The translations under genes were made by a program, and so were the position numbers. Under the pieces are notes generated by a model. The model was not told where the DNA came from, searched no databases, and worked only from the letters and a program-made list of their open reading frames with translations. A stretch of DNA of 64,000 bases from an uncultured Roseateles sp. (GTDB lineage Bacteria > Pseudomonadota > Gammaproteobacteria > Burkholderiales > Burkholderiaceae): positions 1 to 64,000 of the forward strand of contig CAMPJJ010000016.1 of assembly GCA_946886855.1 (NCBI GenBank), written 5' to 3'. Below are positions 28,202-37,079 of this stretch, in pieces (position 1 is the stretch's first letter; the number at the start of each line of letters is the position of its first letter).

Positions 28202-30868
28202 TCAGGCCGCCTCGGCCGCCGCCAGGAAGTCCTGCGCGAAACGCTGCAGCACGCCGCCGGCCTGGTAGACCTCGACCTCCTCGGCGGTGTCCAGGCGGCA
28301 GCGCACCGGCACGTCGATGCGCTCGCCGTTGCGGCGGTGGACGATGACCGTCAGCGTCGCGCGCGGCGACAGCTCGCCCGACACGTCGTAGGTTTCCGAG
28401 CCGTCCAGGCCGAGCGTCAAGCGCGTCGTGCCCGGCAGGAACTCCAGCGGCAGCACGCCCATGCCGATCAGGTTGGTGCGGTGGATGCGCTCGAAGCCTT
28501 CGGCGACGATGGCCTCGACGCCGGCCAGGCGCACGCCCTTGGCCGCCCAGTCGCGCGACGAGCCCTGCCCGTAGTCCGCGCCGGCGATGATGATCAGCGG
28601 CTGGCGGCGCGCCATGTAGGTCTCGATGGCTTCCCACATGCGCATGACCTGGCCCTCGGGCTCCAGGCGCGCGAACGAGCCGGCCAGCACCTCGCCGTCG
28701 GCGCCGCGGACCATCTCGTTCTTCAGCGTCGGATTGGCGAAGGTGGCGCGCTGCGCGGTCAGGTGATCGCCGCGGTGGGTGGCGTAGGAGTTGAAGTCCT
28801 CCTCGGGCAGGCCCATCTTGAAGAGGTACTCGCCGGCGGCCGAGTCCAGCATGATCGCGTTGGACGGCGACAGGTGGTCGGTGGTGATGTTGTCCGGCAG
28901 CACGGCCAGCGCGCGCATGCCGCGCAGCGTGCGTTCGCCGGCCAGCGCGCCTTCCCAGTAGGGCGGACGGCGGATGTAGGTCGACTGCGCGCGCCAGTCG
29001 TAGAGCGGCTCGGTCTTCGTCGTCGACGCCGCGGTGATCGCGAACATCGGCTCGTAGACCTTGCGGAACTGCTCCGGCTTCACGCTGGAGCGCACCAGCG
29101 CGTCGATCTCGTCGTCCTCGGGCCAGAGGTCCTTCAGGCGGATCTCGCGGCCCTCGACGACGCCGAGCACGTCGCGTTCGATGTCGAAGCGGATGGTGCC
29201 CGCGATTGCGTAGGCGACCACCAGCGGCGGCGAGGCCAGGAAGGCCTGCTTGGCGCGCGGGTGGATGCGGCCGTCGAAGTTGCGGTTGCCCGAGAGCACG
29301 GCGGTGGCGTAGAGGTCGCGCTCGACGATCTCGCGATCGATGGCGGGATCCAGCGCGCCGGACATGCCGTTGCACGAGGTGCAGGCATAGGCGACGACGC
29401 CGAAGCCCAGCGCCTCCAGGTCGCCGAGCAGGCCGGCTTCCTCAAGGTACAGCGTGACCGCGCGCGAGCCGGGCGCGAGCGAGGTCTTCACCCACGGCTT
29501 GCGCGTCAGGCCCAGGCGTCGCGCATTGCGCGCGAGCAGCGCCGCGGCGATCACGTTGCGCGGGTTGCTGGTGTTGGTGCAGCTGGTGATGGCCGCGATG
29601 ATCACGGCGCCGTCGGGCATGCGGCCCGGTTCTTCGGTCCACGGGCCGGCGATGCCGCGCTCGGTCAGCGCGGAGGTCGGCAGGCGGCGGTGCGGATTCG
29701 ACGGGCCGGCCATGTTGCGCACGACGCTGGCCAGGTCGAACTTCAGCACGCGCGGGTAGACGACGCCGGACAGCGTGTTGCCCTCGCCCGACCACAGGCC
29801 GGCGGCCTTCGCGTAGGTCTCGACGAGCTGCACCTGCGCTTCCTCGCGCCCGGTCAGGCGCAGGTAGGTGAGCGTCTGCTCGTCGATCGCGAACAGCGCG
29901 GCGGTAGCGCCGTACTCGGGCGCCATGTTGGAGATCGTGGCGCGGTCGCCGAGCGTGAGGCTGGAGACGCCTTCGCCGTAGAACTCCAGGTAGGCGCCGA
30001 CGACCTTTTCCTTGCGCAGGAACTCGGTCAGCGCGAGCACCAGGTCGGTGGCGGTGATGCCGGGCTGGCGATGGCCGCTGAGCTCGACGCCGACGATGTC
30101 GGGCAGCCGCATCCACGAGGCGCGGCCGAGCATCACGTTCTCCGCTTCCAGCCCGCCGACGCCGACGGCGATCACGCCCAGCGCGTCGACGTGGGGCGTG
30201 TGGCTGTCGGTGCCGACGCAGGTGTCGGGATAGGCGACGCCGCGGTCCACGTGCACGACGGGCGACATCCGCTCCAGATTGATCTGATGCATGATCCCGT
30301 TCCCCGGCGGGATCACGTCGACGTTGCGGAACGCCGTGCGGCACCACTCGATGAAGTGGAAGCGGTCCTCGTTGCGGCGGTCCTCGATCGCGCGGTTCTT
30401 CTCGAACGCCTGCGGGTCATAACCGCCGCACTCGACGGCCAGCGAGTGGTCGACGATCAGCTGCACCGGCACGACCGGATTCACCTTGGCGGGATCGCCG
30501 CCCTGATCGGCGATCGCGTCGCGCAGGCCGGCCAGGTCCACGAGCGCGGTCTGGCCCAGGATGTCGTGGCAGACCACCCGCGCCGGATACCAGGGGAAGT
30601 CGCGATCGGCCTTGCCGTCGGCGAGCTGCAGCAGGCTCTCGTCGAGGGTGGCGGGGTCGCAGCGGCGCACCAGGTTCTCGGCGTGGACGCGGGCGGTGTA
30701 GGACATGCGGTCCCACGCGCCGGGGCGCAGCGCCTCGACGGCGGCGCGCGCGTCGAACCAGTCGAGGGCGGTGCCGGCCAGCGGCTTGCGCCAGGTCTCG
30801 TTGAGCGGGATGGCGGAGGCGATGGTGGGTGCGGGCGTCGTGGCTGGCATCTCTGAAACTTCTCTCAT
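28202..30868 (-). CDS. acnD: AcnD, Fe/S-dependent 2-methylcitrate dehydratase
   Basis: 888 residues, aconitase A-like. Dehydrates 2-methylcitrate. The 4Fe-4S cysteines are in ITSCTNTSNP and ACTSCNGMSG, and active-site stretches include DSHTPHVDALGVIAVGVGGLEAE and DYGQGSSRDWAAKG. Starts at 30868 (MREVSEM) and 30850 (MPATTPAP) are both possible; neither has a strong ribosome binding site. Co-directional with prpC and prpF. Confidence 0.95.
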   Translation of the reverse strand: MREVSEMPATTPAPTIASAIPLNETWRKPLAGTALDWFDARAAVEALRPGAWDRMSYTARVHAENLVRRCDPATLDESLLQLADGKADRDFPWYPARVVCHDILGQTALVDLAGLRDAIADQGGDPAKVNPVVPVQLIVDHSLAVECGGYDPQAFEKNRAIEDRRNEDRFHFIEWCRTAFRNVDVIPPGNGIMHQINLERMSPVVHVDRGVAYPDTCVGTDSHTPHVDALGVIAVGVGGLEAENVMLGRASWMRLPDIVGVELSGHRQPGITATDLVLALTEFLRKEKVVGAYLEFYGEGVSSLTLGDRATISNMAPEYGATAALFAIDEQTLTYLRLTGREEAQVQLVETYAKAAGLWSGEGNTLSGVVYPRVLKFDLASVVRNMAGPSNPHRRLPTSALTERGIAGPWTEEPGRMPDGAVIIAAITSCTNTSNPRNVIAAALLARNARRLGLTRKPWVKTSLAPGSRAVTLYLEEAGLLGDLEALGFGVVAYACTSCNGMSGALDPAIDREIVERDLYATAVLSGNRNFDGRIHPRAKQAFLASPPLVVAYAIAGTIRFDIERDVLGVVEGREIRLKDLWPEDDEIDALVRSSVKPEQFRKVYEPMFAITAASTTKTEPLYDWRAQSTYIRRPPYWEGALAGERTLRGMRALAVLPDNITTDHLSPSNAIMLDSAAGEYLFKMGLPEEDFNSYATHRGDHLTAQRATFANPTLKNEMVRGADGEVLAGSFARLEPEGQVMRMWEAIETYMARRQPLIIIAGADYGQGSSRDWAAKGVRLAGVEAIVAEGFERIHRTNLIGMGVLPLEFLPGTTRLTLGLDGSETYDVSGELSPRATLTVIVHRRNGERIDVPVRCRLDTAEEVEVYQAGGVLQRFAQDFLAAAEAA

Positions 30869-30962
30869 GCGGTCATCGCGGTCATCGTGTTTGAGGCGGT
30901 CGACGGGGCGACCCGGTGCGTGCGGGCCGCCGGGTCGGGGTCGCCGTGTCGGGGCCGTGGCC

Positions 30963-32135
30963 TCAGGGGCGCTGGGCCAGGGGGACGAAGACCTGGTCTT
31001 CCGGGCCGGTGTAGACGGCGCTGGGGCGGATGATCTTGTTGTCCTGGCGTTGCTCGATCACGTGGGCGGCCCAGCCGCTGGTGCGGGCGATGACGAACAG
31101 CGGGGTGAACATGGCGGTCGGCACGCCCATCATGTGATAGCTGACGGCGCTGAACCAGTCCAGGTTGGGGAACATCTTCTTGGCGTCCCACATCGTCTTC
31201 TCGAGGCGTTCGGCGATGTCGTACATCTTGGTCGAGCCGGCGTCCTTGGACAGCTGGTGGGCGACCTTCTTGATGACTTCGTTGCGGGGGTCGCTGACGG
31301 TGTAGACAGGGTGGCCGAAGCCGATGACGACTTCCTTGGCCTCGACGCGGCGGCGGATGTCGGCCTCGGCCTCGTCGGGGGTGTCGTAGCGCTTCTGGAT
31401 CTCGAAGGCGACCTCGTTGGCGCCGCCGTGCTTCGGGCCGCGCAGGGCGCCGATGGCGCCGGCGATGGCCGAGTGCATGTCCGAGCCGGTGCCGGCGATC
31501 ACGCGGGCGGTGAAGGTGGAGGCGTTGAACTCGTGCTCTGCGTAGAGGATCAGCGAGGTGTGCATCGCGCGTTCCCAGCCTTTCGACGGCGGCTTGCCGT
31601 GGAGCAGGTGCAGGAAGTGGGCGCCGATGGAGTCGTCGTCGGTTTCGACCTCGATGGAGCGGCCGTTGTGGCTGTAGTGGTACCAGTACAGCAGCATGGA
31701 GCCGAAGGAGGCCATCAGCTTGTCGGCGATGTCGCGGGCGCCGGGCAGGTTGTGGTCGTCCTTTTCGGGGAGCGAGCAGCCGAGGGCGGAGACGCCGGTG
31801 CGCATCACGTCCATCGGATGGGCGTTGGCCGGGAGGGTTTCGAGCGCGTCCATGACGGCGGCGGGCAGGCCGCGGAGGGATTTCAGCTTGGCCTTGTAGC
31901 CGCGCAGTTCGCCGTCGTTGGGGAGCTTGCCGTGGACGAGCAGGTAGGCGATCTCTTCGAACTCGCAGCGTTCGGCGAGTTCGAGGATGTCGTAGCCGCG
32001 GTAGTGCAGGTCGTTGCCGGTGCGGCCGACGGTGCACAGGGCGGTGGTGCCGGCGGCGACGCCGGACAGGGCGACGGATTTCTTGGGCTTGAAGGCGGGG
32101 GCGGCTGCCGCGTTCGCGGTCGTGGTGTCGCTCAT
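30963..32135 (-). CDS. prpC: 2-methylcitrate synthase
   Basis: Condenses propionyl-CoA with oxaloacetate. 390 residues, citrate-synthase fold. [32 protein letters not shown] at the N-terminus, [29 protein letters not shown] with catalytic His, [14 protein letters not shown], and [15 protein letters not shown] are diagnostic of the PrpC type. An AGGAG ribosome binding site precedes the ATG. It takes in propionyl-CoA made by the valine operon 15 kb away. Confidence 0.95.
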   Translation of the reverse strand: MSDTTTANAAAAPAFKPKKSVALSGVAAGTTALCTVGRTGNDLHYRGYDILELAERCEFEEIAYLLVHGKLPNDGELRGYKAKLKSLRGLPAAVMDALETLPANAHPMDVMRTGVSALGCSLPEKDDHNLPGARDIADKLMASFGSMLLYWYHYSHNGRSIEVETDDDSIGAHFLHLLHGKPPSKGWERAMHTSLILYAEHEFNASTFTARVIAGTGSDMHSAIAGAIGALRGPKHGGANEVAFEIQKRYDTPDEAEADIRRRVEAKEVVIGFGHPVYTVSDPRNEVIKKVAHQLSKDAGSTKMYDIAERLEKTMWDAKKMFPNLDWFSAVSYHMMGVPTAMFTPLFVIARTSGWAAHVIEQRQDNKIIRPSAVYTGPEDQVFVPLAQRP

Positions 32136-32185
32136 GGGGATGTCTCCTGGAAGTGGAATCTTGGGGGGAATTTAGAGGGGCAGGC

Positions 32186-32620
32186 TCAGACCATGCCCGG
32201 TGGGATCGAGGGTAGCCGCTGCCCGACGGGGGTGGTGCGAGGGGTGATTCGGCAGGGCTTGCCGCCGTCGACGGCGACCATCTCGAAGGTGGCGCGGAGG
32301 ACGTCGGAAGGGGCCGTATTGTCGATGCGGGCGTGGACCTCGACGGTCATCGAGGTGCCGCCGACGCGGGAGACGCGGGAGTGGATGTGGAGGACCGAGC
32401 CTACCGGGACCGGGGCGAGGAACTGGACGTCCTTCACGGCGACCATGACGATGTCCTGGTGGCAGAAGCGCGCGGCGACCATGTGGGCGTTCTGGCCGAG
32501 CCAGGACAAGGCCTCAGGTCCGAAAAGGGTGCCGTAGTGGTTCGCGTGACGCGGCAGCACCAGCTCGCTGCGAAGCATCTCCGTCGAAGAAGCGCTCGAC
32601 AGCGCAGTAGGCCAGTCCAT
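32186..32620 (-). CDS. Hotdog-fold acyl-CoA thioesterase
   Basis: 144 residues. SELVLPRHANHYGTLFGPEALSWLGQNAHMVAARFCHQDIVMVAVKDVQFLAPVPVG is the YciA/acyl-CoA thioesterase pattern. The first ATG (32620) is used; the upstream reading needs a TTG and runs through the operator palindrome. First gene of the prp operon, 50 bp before prpC. It may release CoA when propionyl-CoA or methylcitryl-type thioesters accumulate. Confidence 0.85.
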   Translation of the reverse strand: MDWPTALSSASSTEMLRSELVLPRHANHYGTLFGPEALSWLGQNAHMVAARFCHQDIVMVAVKDVQFLAPVPVGSVLHIHSRVSRVGGTSMTVEVHARIDNTAPSDVLRATFEMVAVDGGKPCRITPRTTPVGQRLPSIPPGMV

Positions 32621-32626
32621 TGCAAG

Positions 32627-32733
32627 TTGTGAAATGGGGAAGTTCACAATGTTCGCAGCGGATGGGCCAAGGGGCAACGATGAAGTTGTGGTGGGTTGCG
32701 AAGGTGGCGGGCCTGGTTTGCGAAACTTGTGAA
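32627..32733. promoter_or_regulatory. TTGYGAA operator cluster upstream of the prp operon
   Basis: A perfect inverted repeat TTGTGAA (32627-32633) N9 TTCACAA (32643-32649), then TTGCGAA (32696-32702), the 11-bp palindrome GTTTGCGAAAC (32716-32726) and TTGTGAA (32727-32733). The same core occurs in the mmsA/regulator spacer. Motifs of this shape are bound by RamB/PrpR-type acyl-CoA-sensing XRE regulators. Confidence 0.65.
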
Positions 32734-32767
32734 GTCCTGGCTCTGGCCAGCCAGATTTCAGAAATGT

Positions 32768-32829
32768 CTACGAGCGCAGACTTTTCGCGGTTTTCCACGC
32801 CCAAAAATCAAAAATGTCTACGAGCGTAG
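32768..32829. promoter_or_regulatory. Two palindromic direct repeats before the XRE fragment
   Basis: AAATGTCTACGAGCG occurs at 32762-32776 and 32812-32826, exactly 50 bp apart. Each includes a palindrome: CTACGAGCGCAG (32768-32779, imperfect) and CTACG-AG-CGTAG (32818-32829, perfect). They end 20 bp before the XRE start, as expected for autoregulated HipB-like antitoxins. Confidence 0.6.
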
Positions 32830-32849
32830 GCACAACCTGACCCCAATTC

Positions 32850-33092
32850 ATGAAGCGTTCGATCAAGTCCCCTGAAGACCTCGGACTCATCATCCGAGCG
32901 GTACGGAAGTACTCGAAAGTTCGTCAAGACGACCTGGCCGGGTGCGCCAAGGTCAGCAAGCAGTTTCCCCCGCTCCGAATCCACCGCAATGGTCAACTGT
33001 CTCTGGCACGAGCAGGACCGCAAGATATCGTGGCGAGGCAAAGTCCCCACCTCGGAGATCGTCGTAGTTCTTGCGAGGGAGTGGAAACTTAA
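32850..33092 (+). pseudogene. Truncated HipB-like XRE antitoxin fragment
   Basis: The first 37 residues (SIKSPEDLGLIIRAVRKYSKVRQDDLAGCAKVSKQF) are the start of a HipB-like helix-turn-helix: first helix, DLA turn and the recognition-helix start VSKQF. After that the usual (L/I)SDLERGKPT continuation is lost and the frame turns into unrelated sequence that is antisense to the DUF4365 gene. No HipA-like toxin follows. A decayed gene within a transfer scar. Confidence 0.6.
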
Positions 33093-33312
33093 TCACAGCC
33101 TCTTCCACATCCACGAGTTCCTGGGAGGTGCACTTGAGTTGGAACTCTATCTGCGGGCTGCGGACGAGGTGCCCAACGTACCCCCTGCTTTTGAACGCAA
33201 CGTCGATGCTATCGTCGTCGACGGACGATGAGATGCGATTCAGCCCCGCATGCGCTGCGAGCGCGCACACGTATGCATAGTTGAACTCTTCTTTCTGCTT
33301 CTGCGGGTCCAT
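32953..33312 (-). pseudogene. DUF4365 protein, C-terminally truncated
   Basis: The 119-residue reading has a clear DUF4365 N-terminal region: QKEEFNYAYVCALAAHAGLNRISSSVDDDSIDVAF, PQIEFQLKCTS, KNYDDLRGGDFASPRYLAVLLVPE. After LLVPE it continues for about 14 unrelated residues and stops, where family members carry roughly 50 more residues. It ends in the XRE fragment on the other strand, so both were cut at one junction near 32985. DUF4365 genes are common on mobile and defence-type islands. GGGAGG sits 9 nt before the ATG. Confidence 0.65.
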
Positions 33313-33352
33313 GTCTGCGGCCCTCCCCCATTGTGGCTTCATGCTACACAAG

Positions 33353-33788
33353 GAAGTCGAAGAAGTTCAAACACCTCAAAACTCGCTACGCTGCGATCTA
33401 AAAGCAGTGCGGAACAAGGTTGCCACTAGTTCGTCAGACGCATGACCAACCGGTTGCCTCCTACCGTAACGGCTGCGACAAGGCGACGGATGCTCCCCTC
33501 AAAGCGGCGGCGACACAGCCTGAGCGAAGCGCCTTAAGCCCATCGACCCTGCGGCCTGAGGGACGAAGCGTGGCACGTTCATCCGGCTGGTTTGGTCGAC
33601 CCCGAAGGCGCTTAGCGCTTGTGAGTTCACCGTGGTTGCCGTCGGCCGAATGATGCCATCTGGCCTCTCAGGCGGAGCCAGGTCTTGCGTGCGGCATCGT
33701 CGCCCCGTCCTCTCACAACACGCCGCGGGTTTCGAACTGAGACGCCGTCAGGAAGTCGCATTCAGGCGGTTGAATCCCTCGCAGGTCC
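33353..33788. other. 436-bp gene-free stretch with a distant inverted repeat
   Basis: Composition is less GC-biased than the flanks and no coding frame is convincing. AAGCGCCTT (33527-33535) and AAGGCGCTT (33605-33613) could pair over about 70 nt. Probably what is left of a mobile or foreign segment; no transposase, integrase or tRNA is seen. Confidence 0.5.
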
Positions 33789-35150
33789 TTAATGCCCCGC
33801 AGCCACCGCCCCCATCACCAAATCCGGCAGCCCCGTCGCGATGCTCGGGAAGATGCAGATCAACAGCACCGCCAGCAGCATGAGGACAACAAACGGCAGC
33901 ACTCCCCAGATGATGTCTCTCAGGTCGATATCCGGCGCGATGTTCTTGATCACGAAGATGTTCAACCCCACCGGCGGGTGAATCAGTCCCGTCTCCATCA
34001 CGATCGTCATCAGGATCCCGAACCAGATCAGGTCGAACCCCGCCGCCTTCAACGGCGGCAGGATGATCGGCGCCGTCATCAGGATGATGCTCACCGGCGG
34101 CAGGAAGAACCCCAGCAGGATGACCATCAGCAGCACGGCCGCCAGCAGCACCCACTTGGACAGGTGCATGCCGACGATCCACTCCGCCACCGCCTGGCTG
34201 ATGTGCAGGTAGCTCATCACGTAGGAGAACAGCAGCGACATGCCGATGATGAACATCAGCATGGTCGACTCCTTCAAGGTCGACGTGAGGATGGGCGCCA
34301 CGTCCCGCGGCCGCCACACCCCGTAGATCACTGCGATCAATCCCAGCGCCAGCAGCGCGCCCAGACCCGCCGTCTCCGACGGCGTCGCGAAGCCGCCGTA
34401 CAGCGCCACCATCACGCCGATCAGCAGCAGCACGAACGGCACGACCCGCGGCAGCATCTCGAACTTCTGACGTGTGGTGAAGGTCTCCTTCGACAGCAGC
34501 GCCGAGGCCGCCCCCGTGCGATTGAATTCGGCCTCGGCCAGCGCGTACTCCTTGCGGTAGCGCAGCGCCGCGTAGACGGCGAACAGCACCACGAGCAGGA
34601 TGCCCGGCGCGATGCCGGCCAGGAACAGCCGGCCCAGCGACTGCTCCGCCGCCACCGCGTACAGGATCATCGTGATCGACGGCGGCAGCAGGATGCCCAA
34701 GGTCCCGCCGGCCGCGATGATGCCGGCCGCGAAACCGGGCGAGTAGCCCCGCTTGCGCATCTCCGGAATGCCGGCGCTGCCGATGGCCGAGCAGGTCGCC
34801 GGGCTGGAGCCGGCCATGGCCGCGAACAGCGCGCAGGCGAAGACGTTGGCGATGCCCAGCCCGCCGGGGATGCGTCCCATCCAGACGTGCATCGCCGCGT
34901 ACAGGTCCTGCCCCGCTCTCGACTTCCCGATGGCCGCCCCCTTCAGGATGAAGAGCGGAATGGAGAGCAGCGTGATGCTGGCCATCTCCTCGTAGACGTT
35001 CTGCGTGACCGTGTCCAGCGCGGACGCCGGCATGAAGAGCGCCATGAACAGCACCGCCACGCTGCCGAGCGCGAACGCGATCGGCGCGCCCGAGAACATG
35101 AACAGCAGCGTGACGATCCCGAACAGCGAGCCGAGGACGAGCATGCTCAT
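33789..35150 (-). CDS. TRAP transporter large permease (DctM-type)
   Basis: 453 residues, about 12 membrane helices. Uses an ion gradient to import the ligand delivered by the binding protein. MFSGAPIAFALG, AGSSPATCSAIGSAGIPEMRKRGYSPGFAAGIIAAGGTLGILLPPSI and HPPVGLNIFVIKNIAPDI are standard DctM signatures. The ATG at 35150 overlaps the dctQ stop as ATGA. Longer upstream reading is rejected. Confidence 0.93.
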   Translation of the reverse strand: MSMLVLGSLFGIVTLLFMFSGAPIAFALGSVAVLFMALFMPASALDTVTQNVYEEMASITLLSIPLFILKGAAIGKSRAGQDLYAAMHVWMGRIPGGLGIANVFACALFAAMAGSSPATCSAIGSAGIPEMRKRGYSPGFAAGIIAAGGTLGILLPPSITMILYAVAAEQSLGRLFLAGIAPGILLVVLFAVYAALRYRKEYALAEAEFNRTGAASALLSKETFTTRQKFEMLPRVVPFVLLLIGVMVALYGGFATPSETAGLGALLALGLIAVIYGVWRPRDVAPILTSTLKESTMLMFIIGMSLLFSYVMSYLHISQAVAEWIVGMHLSKWVLLAAVLLMVILLGFFLPPVSIILMTAPIILPPLKAAGFDLIWFGILMTIVMETGLIHPPVGLNIFVIKNIAPDIDLRDIIWGVLPFVVLMLLAVLLICIFPSIATGLPDLVMGAVAAGH

Positions 35151-35734
35151 GCGCCCACTCCCGATTGATTTGTCGAGTTGTTTTTCTTGAAGAGCCCGTT
35201 GACGCGCGCCGTCAGCTGAACGAGCAGTTGCAGGCTCAGCAGCGTCATGCCCAGCGCCATCAGCCCGTACGGGATCCACAGCGGCGGCGCCCAGGACGAC
35301 GAGGTCGTCTGGCCCTCGACCCAGGCCTCGTGGAACAGCGTCCAGGACTTCCACGCGAAGAAGGCGCAGAAGGCCGTGCACATCAGGTCCACCAGCGCCA
35401 GGCGCAGGCGGTTGACCGCACGCGGCAGCAAGCCGGCCATGGCCTCGATGCCGACGTGCCCGCGCAAGGACTGGACGAAGGCGCCGCAGAGGAAGGTCGC
35501 GCCGACCAGGCAGAAGACCGCCGCCTCGTCCTGCCAGTCCGTGGACGCCTTCATCACGTAGCGCGAGACCACGCTGTACGTCAGCACGCACGAGGCCACC
35601 AGCAGCGCCAGCATGCCCAGCACCACCACGCCCTGGTTGATGAGGTGCAGCAGCCGCGCGAGCGGCAGCAGCACCGCCGGCGTGTCGGGGTCGATGCCGG
35701 CCACCGCCGGCTTCAGTTCAAAGCCGTGGCTCAT
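35147..35734 (-). CDS. TRAP transporter small permease (DctQ-type)
   Basis: 195 residues with four predicted membrane helices. DWQDEAAVFCLVGATFLCGAFVQSLRGHVGIEAM is the DctQ signature region. Couples binding protein and large permease. Overlaps dctM by 4 bp, 7 bp after the binding-protein gene. Confidence 0.88.
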   Translation of the reverse strand: MSHGFELKPAVAGIDPDTPAVLLPLARLLHLINQGVVVLGMLALLVASCVLTYSVVSRYVMKASTDWQDEAAVFCLVGATFLCGAFVQSLRGHVGIEAMAGLLPRAVNRLRLALVDLMCTAFCAFFAWKSWTLFHEAWVEGQTTSSSWAPPLWIPYGLMALGMTLLSLQLLVQLTARVNGLFKKNNSTNQSGVGA

Positions 35735-35741
35735 CGCGCGC

Positions 35742-36761
35742 TCACAGCAGCTTCTGGGCGGCCTTGAGGATGCCGGCGCAGGACTCGTTCTTCTCGGCGA
35801 AGTCCTTCCACGCGGTATCGCGCGCGATGGCCTGCCACTTCTTCAGCGTCGCCTCGTCCATGTCGTAGACCTTGGCGCCGGCCTTCGCATAGATCGCCGC
35901 AGCCGCCTTGTCATCGGCCTTGGCGGCCTCGCGGGCGAAGACCTCCATCTCGGCGCCGACGCCCATGACGATGTCCTGCTGCGCCTTGGGCAGCTTGTTG
36001 AAGACCTCCTTGGAGATCATCAGCGGCTCCAGCATGAACCAGTAGGTGCGCTCGCGGCCCGAGGTCAGGTGCTTGGCGATCTCCTCCAGCTTGAAGGAGA
36101 TGAAGCTGGTGGACGAGGTCATCGCCGCATCCATCGCGCCGGTCTGCATGGCCGCGTAGATCTCGTTGGACGGCAGCGTGATCACCGACGCGCCGGCCTG
36201 CTTCAGCATCATGTCCATCTCGCGGCTGCCGCCGCGCACCTTCAGGCCCTTGGCATCGTCCGGCGTCACCAGCGGCCGCGCGCGGCTGGCCACGCCGCCC
36301 GCCTGCCAGACCCAGCTGACGATCATCACGCCCTTGTCGTCCAGCACCTTGGACAGCAGCTTGCCGACCTCCGCCGTCTTCCAGACCGCGCCCTGCTCGT
36401 AGCTGGGCACCAGCGCCGGCATCAGGCCGGCATTGGTCTCGGCCACCTCGCCGCCGGCATAGGACAGCGGCACCAGGCTCATGTCCAGCGCGCCCTTGCG
36501 CAGGGCCGAGAACTGGGCGTTGGTCTTCATCAGCGACGAGCCCGGATAGACCGCCGCCTTGAGCGCGCCGCCCGAGCGCTTCTCCACCTCGGCGGCGAAA
36601 CGCCGGCACAGGCGGTCGCGGAAGTCGCCTTCGGTCAGCGTGCCGCTGGGGAACTGGTGGGAGATCTTCAGCGCCGCCGCTTGGGCGTGCGCGGTGGGCA
36701 GCCAGGCGGCTGCGGCAGTGCCTGCGGCGGCACCCATCCATTGGCGTCGGGTGAGGGTCAT
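35742..36761 (-). CDS. TRAP transporter substrate-binding protein (DctP-type), Tat-exported
   Basis: About 339 residues. N-terminal twin-arginine signal TRRQWMGAAAGTAAAAW ending AHAQA, then LKISHQFPSGTLTEGDFRDRLCRRFAAEVEKRSGG and VRGGSREMDMMLKQAGASVITLPSNEIYAAMQTGAMDAAMTS. The family binds carboxylates, often through an Arg (VRGG region). GGAG precedes ATG 36761. First gene of the dctPQM operon. The ligand cannot be named from sequence. Confidence 0.92.
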   Translation of the reverse strand: MTLTRRQWMGAAAGTAAAAWLPTAHAQAAALKISHQFPSGTLTEGDFRDRLCRRFAAEVEKRSGGALKAAVYPGSSLMKTNAQFSALRKGALDMSLVPLSYAGGEVAETNAGLMPALVPSYEQGAVWKTAEVGKLLSKVLDDKGVMIVSWVWQAGGVASRARPLVTPDDAKGLKVRGGSREMDMMLKQAGASVITLPSNEIYAAMQTGAMDAAMTSSTSFISFKLEEIAKHLTSGRERTYWFMLEPLMISKEVFNKLPKAQQDIVMGVGAEMEVFAREAAKADDKAAAAIYAKAGAKVYDMDEATLKKWQAIARDTAWKDFAEKNESCAGILKAAQKLL

Positions 36762-36978
36762 GCTTGTCTCCAGGTCCGCCATGGGTGGCGGTATGCGAGC
36801 GGAGTGTCAAAGCCACCCCCGGCACGATCAATCAACCTGACGTTGCGACCTTTACCGCCGACGGAAGGATCGCGGGCTAACCCTGAGGCCCCAACGGCCC
36901 TCCCCTGAGCGAAAGCGTCACCCGAGACCCGCGGCGTGCGGCGTACGAGGTGCCGTCAGGGTCGAGCCCACGTCCCGC

Positions 36979-37009
36979 TTGACCTTGCCACAGTGGCAAG
37001 GTTCAGCAT
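36979..37009 (+). promoter_or_regulatory. MerR/CueR-type operator-promoter
   Basis: A perfect inverted repeat with arms ACCTTGCCAC and GTGGCAAGGT around a single A (36982-37002). It lies between TTGACC (36979-36984) and CAGCAT (37004-37009), giving a 19-bp spacer. Overlong 19-20-bp spacers with a central dyad are the hallmark of promoters activated by MerR-family metal sensors such as CueR. About 70 bp upstream of the cupredoxin start. Confidence 0.8.
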
Positions 37010-37079
37010 GCTCGCAAGCTCGCCCGAGGCGCTCCGGCTGCCGGCGGCGAGCGTCCTGTCCGATGGAAAGGAGAGCCCC

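Noticed and set aside
26825..30856. A 1343-codon open frame on the plus strand
   Set aside because: It is exactly antisense to prpF and acnD, has the Arg/Gly/His/Asp-rich composition of a high-GC shadow frame and shows no domain.
32816..33092. Complete HipBA toxin-antitoxin system
   Set aside because: Only the first third of the antitoxin is recognisable and no HipA-like kinase gene is nearby.
33353..33788. Integron attC site or group II intron remnant
   Set aside because: The inverted repeat lacks the RYYYAAC/GTTRRRY boxes of attC, and no domain V-like hairpin was found.
33789..35591. Longer (600-residue) start for the TRAP large permease
   Set aside because: The extra N-terminus is antisense-like and overlaps dctQ; the ATGA overlap start at 35150 gives the normal family length.
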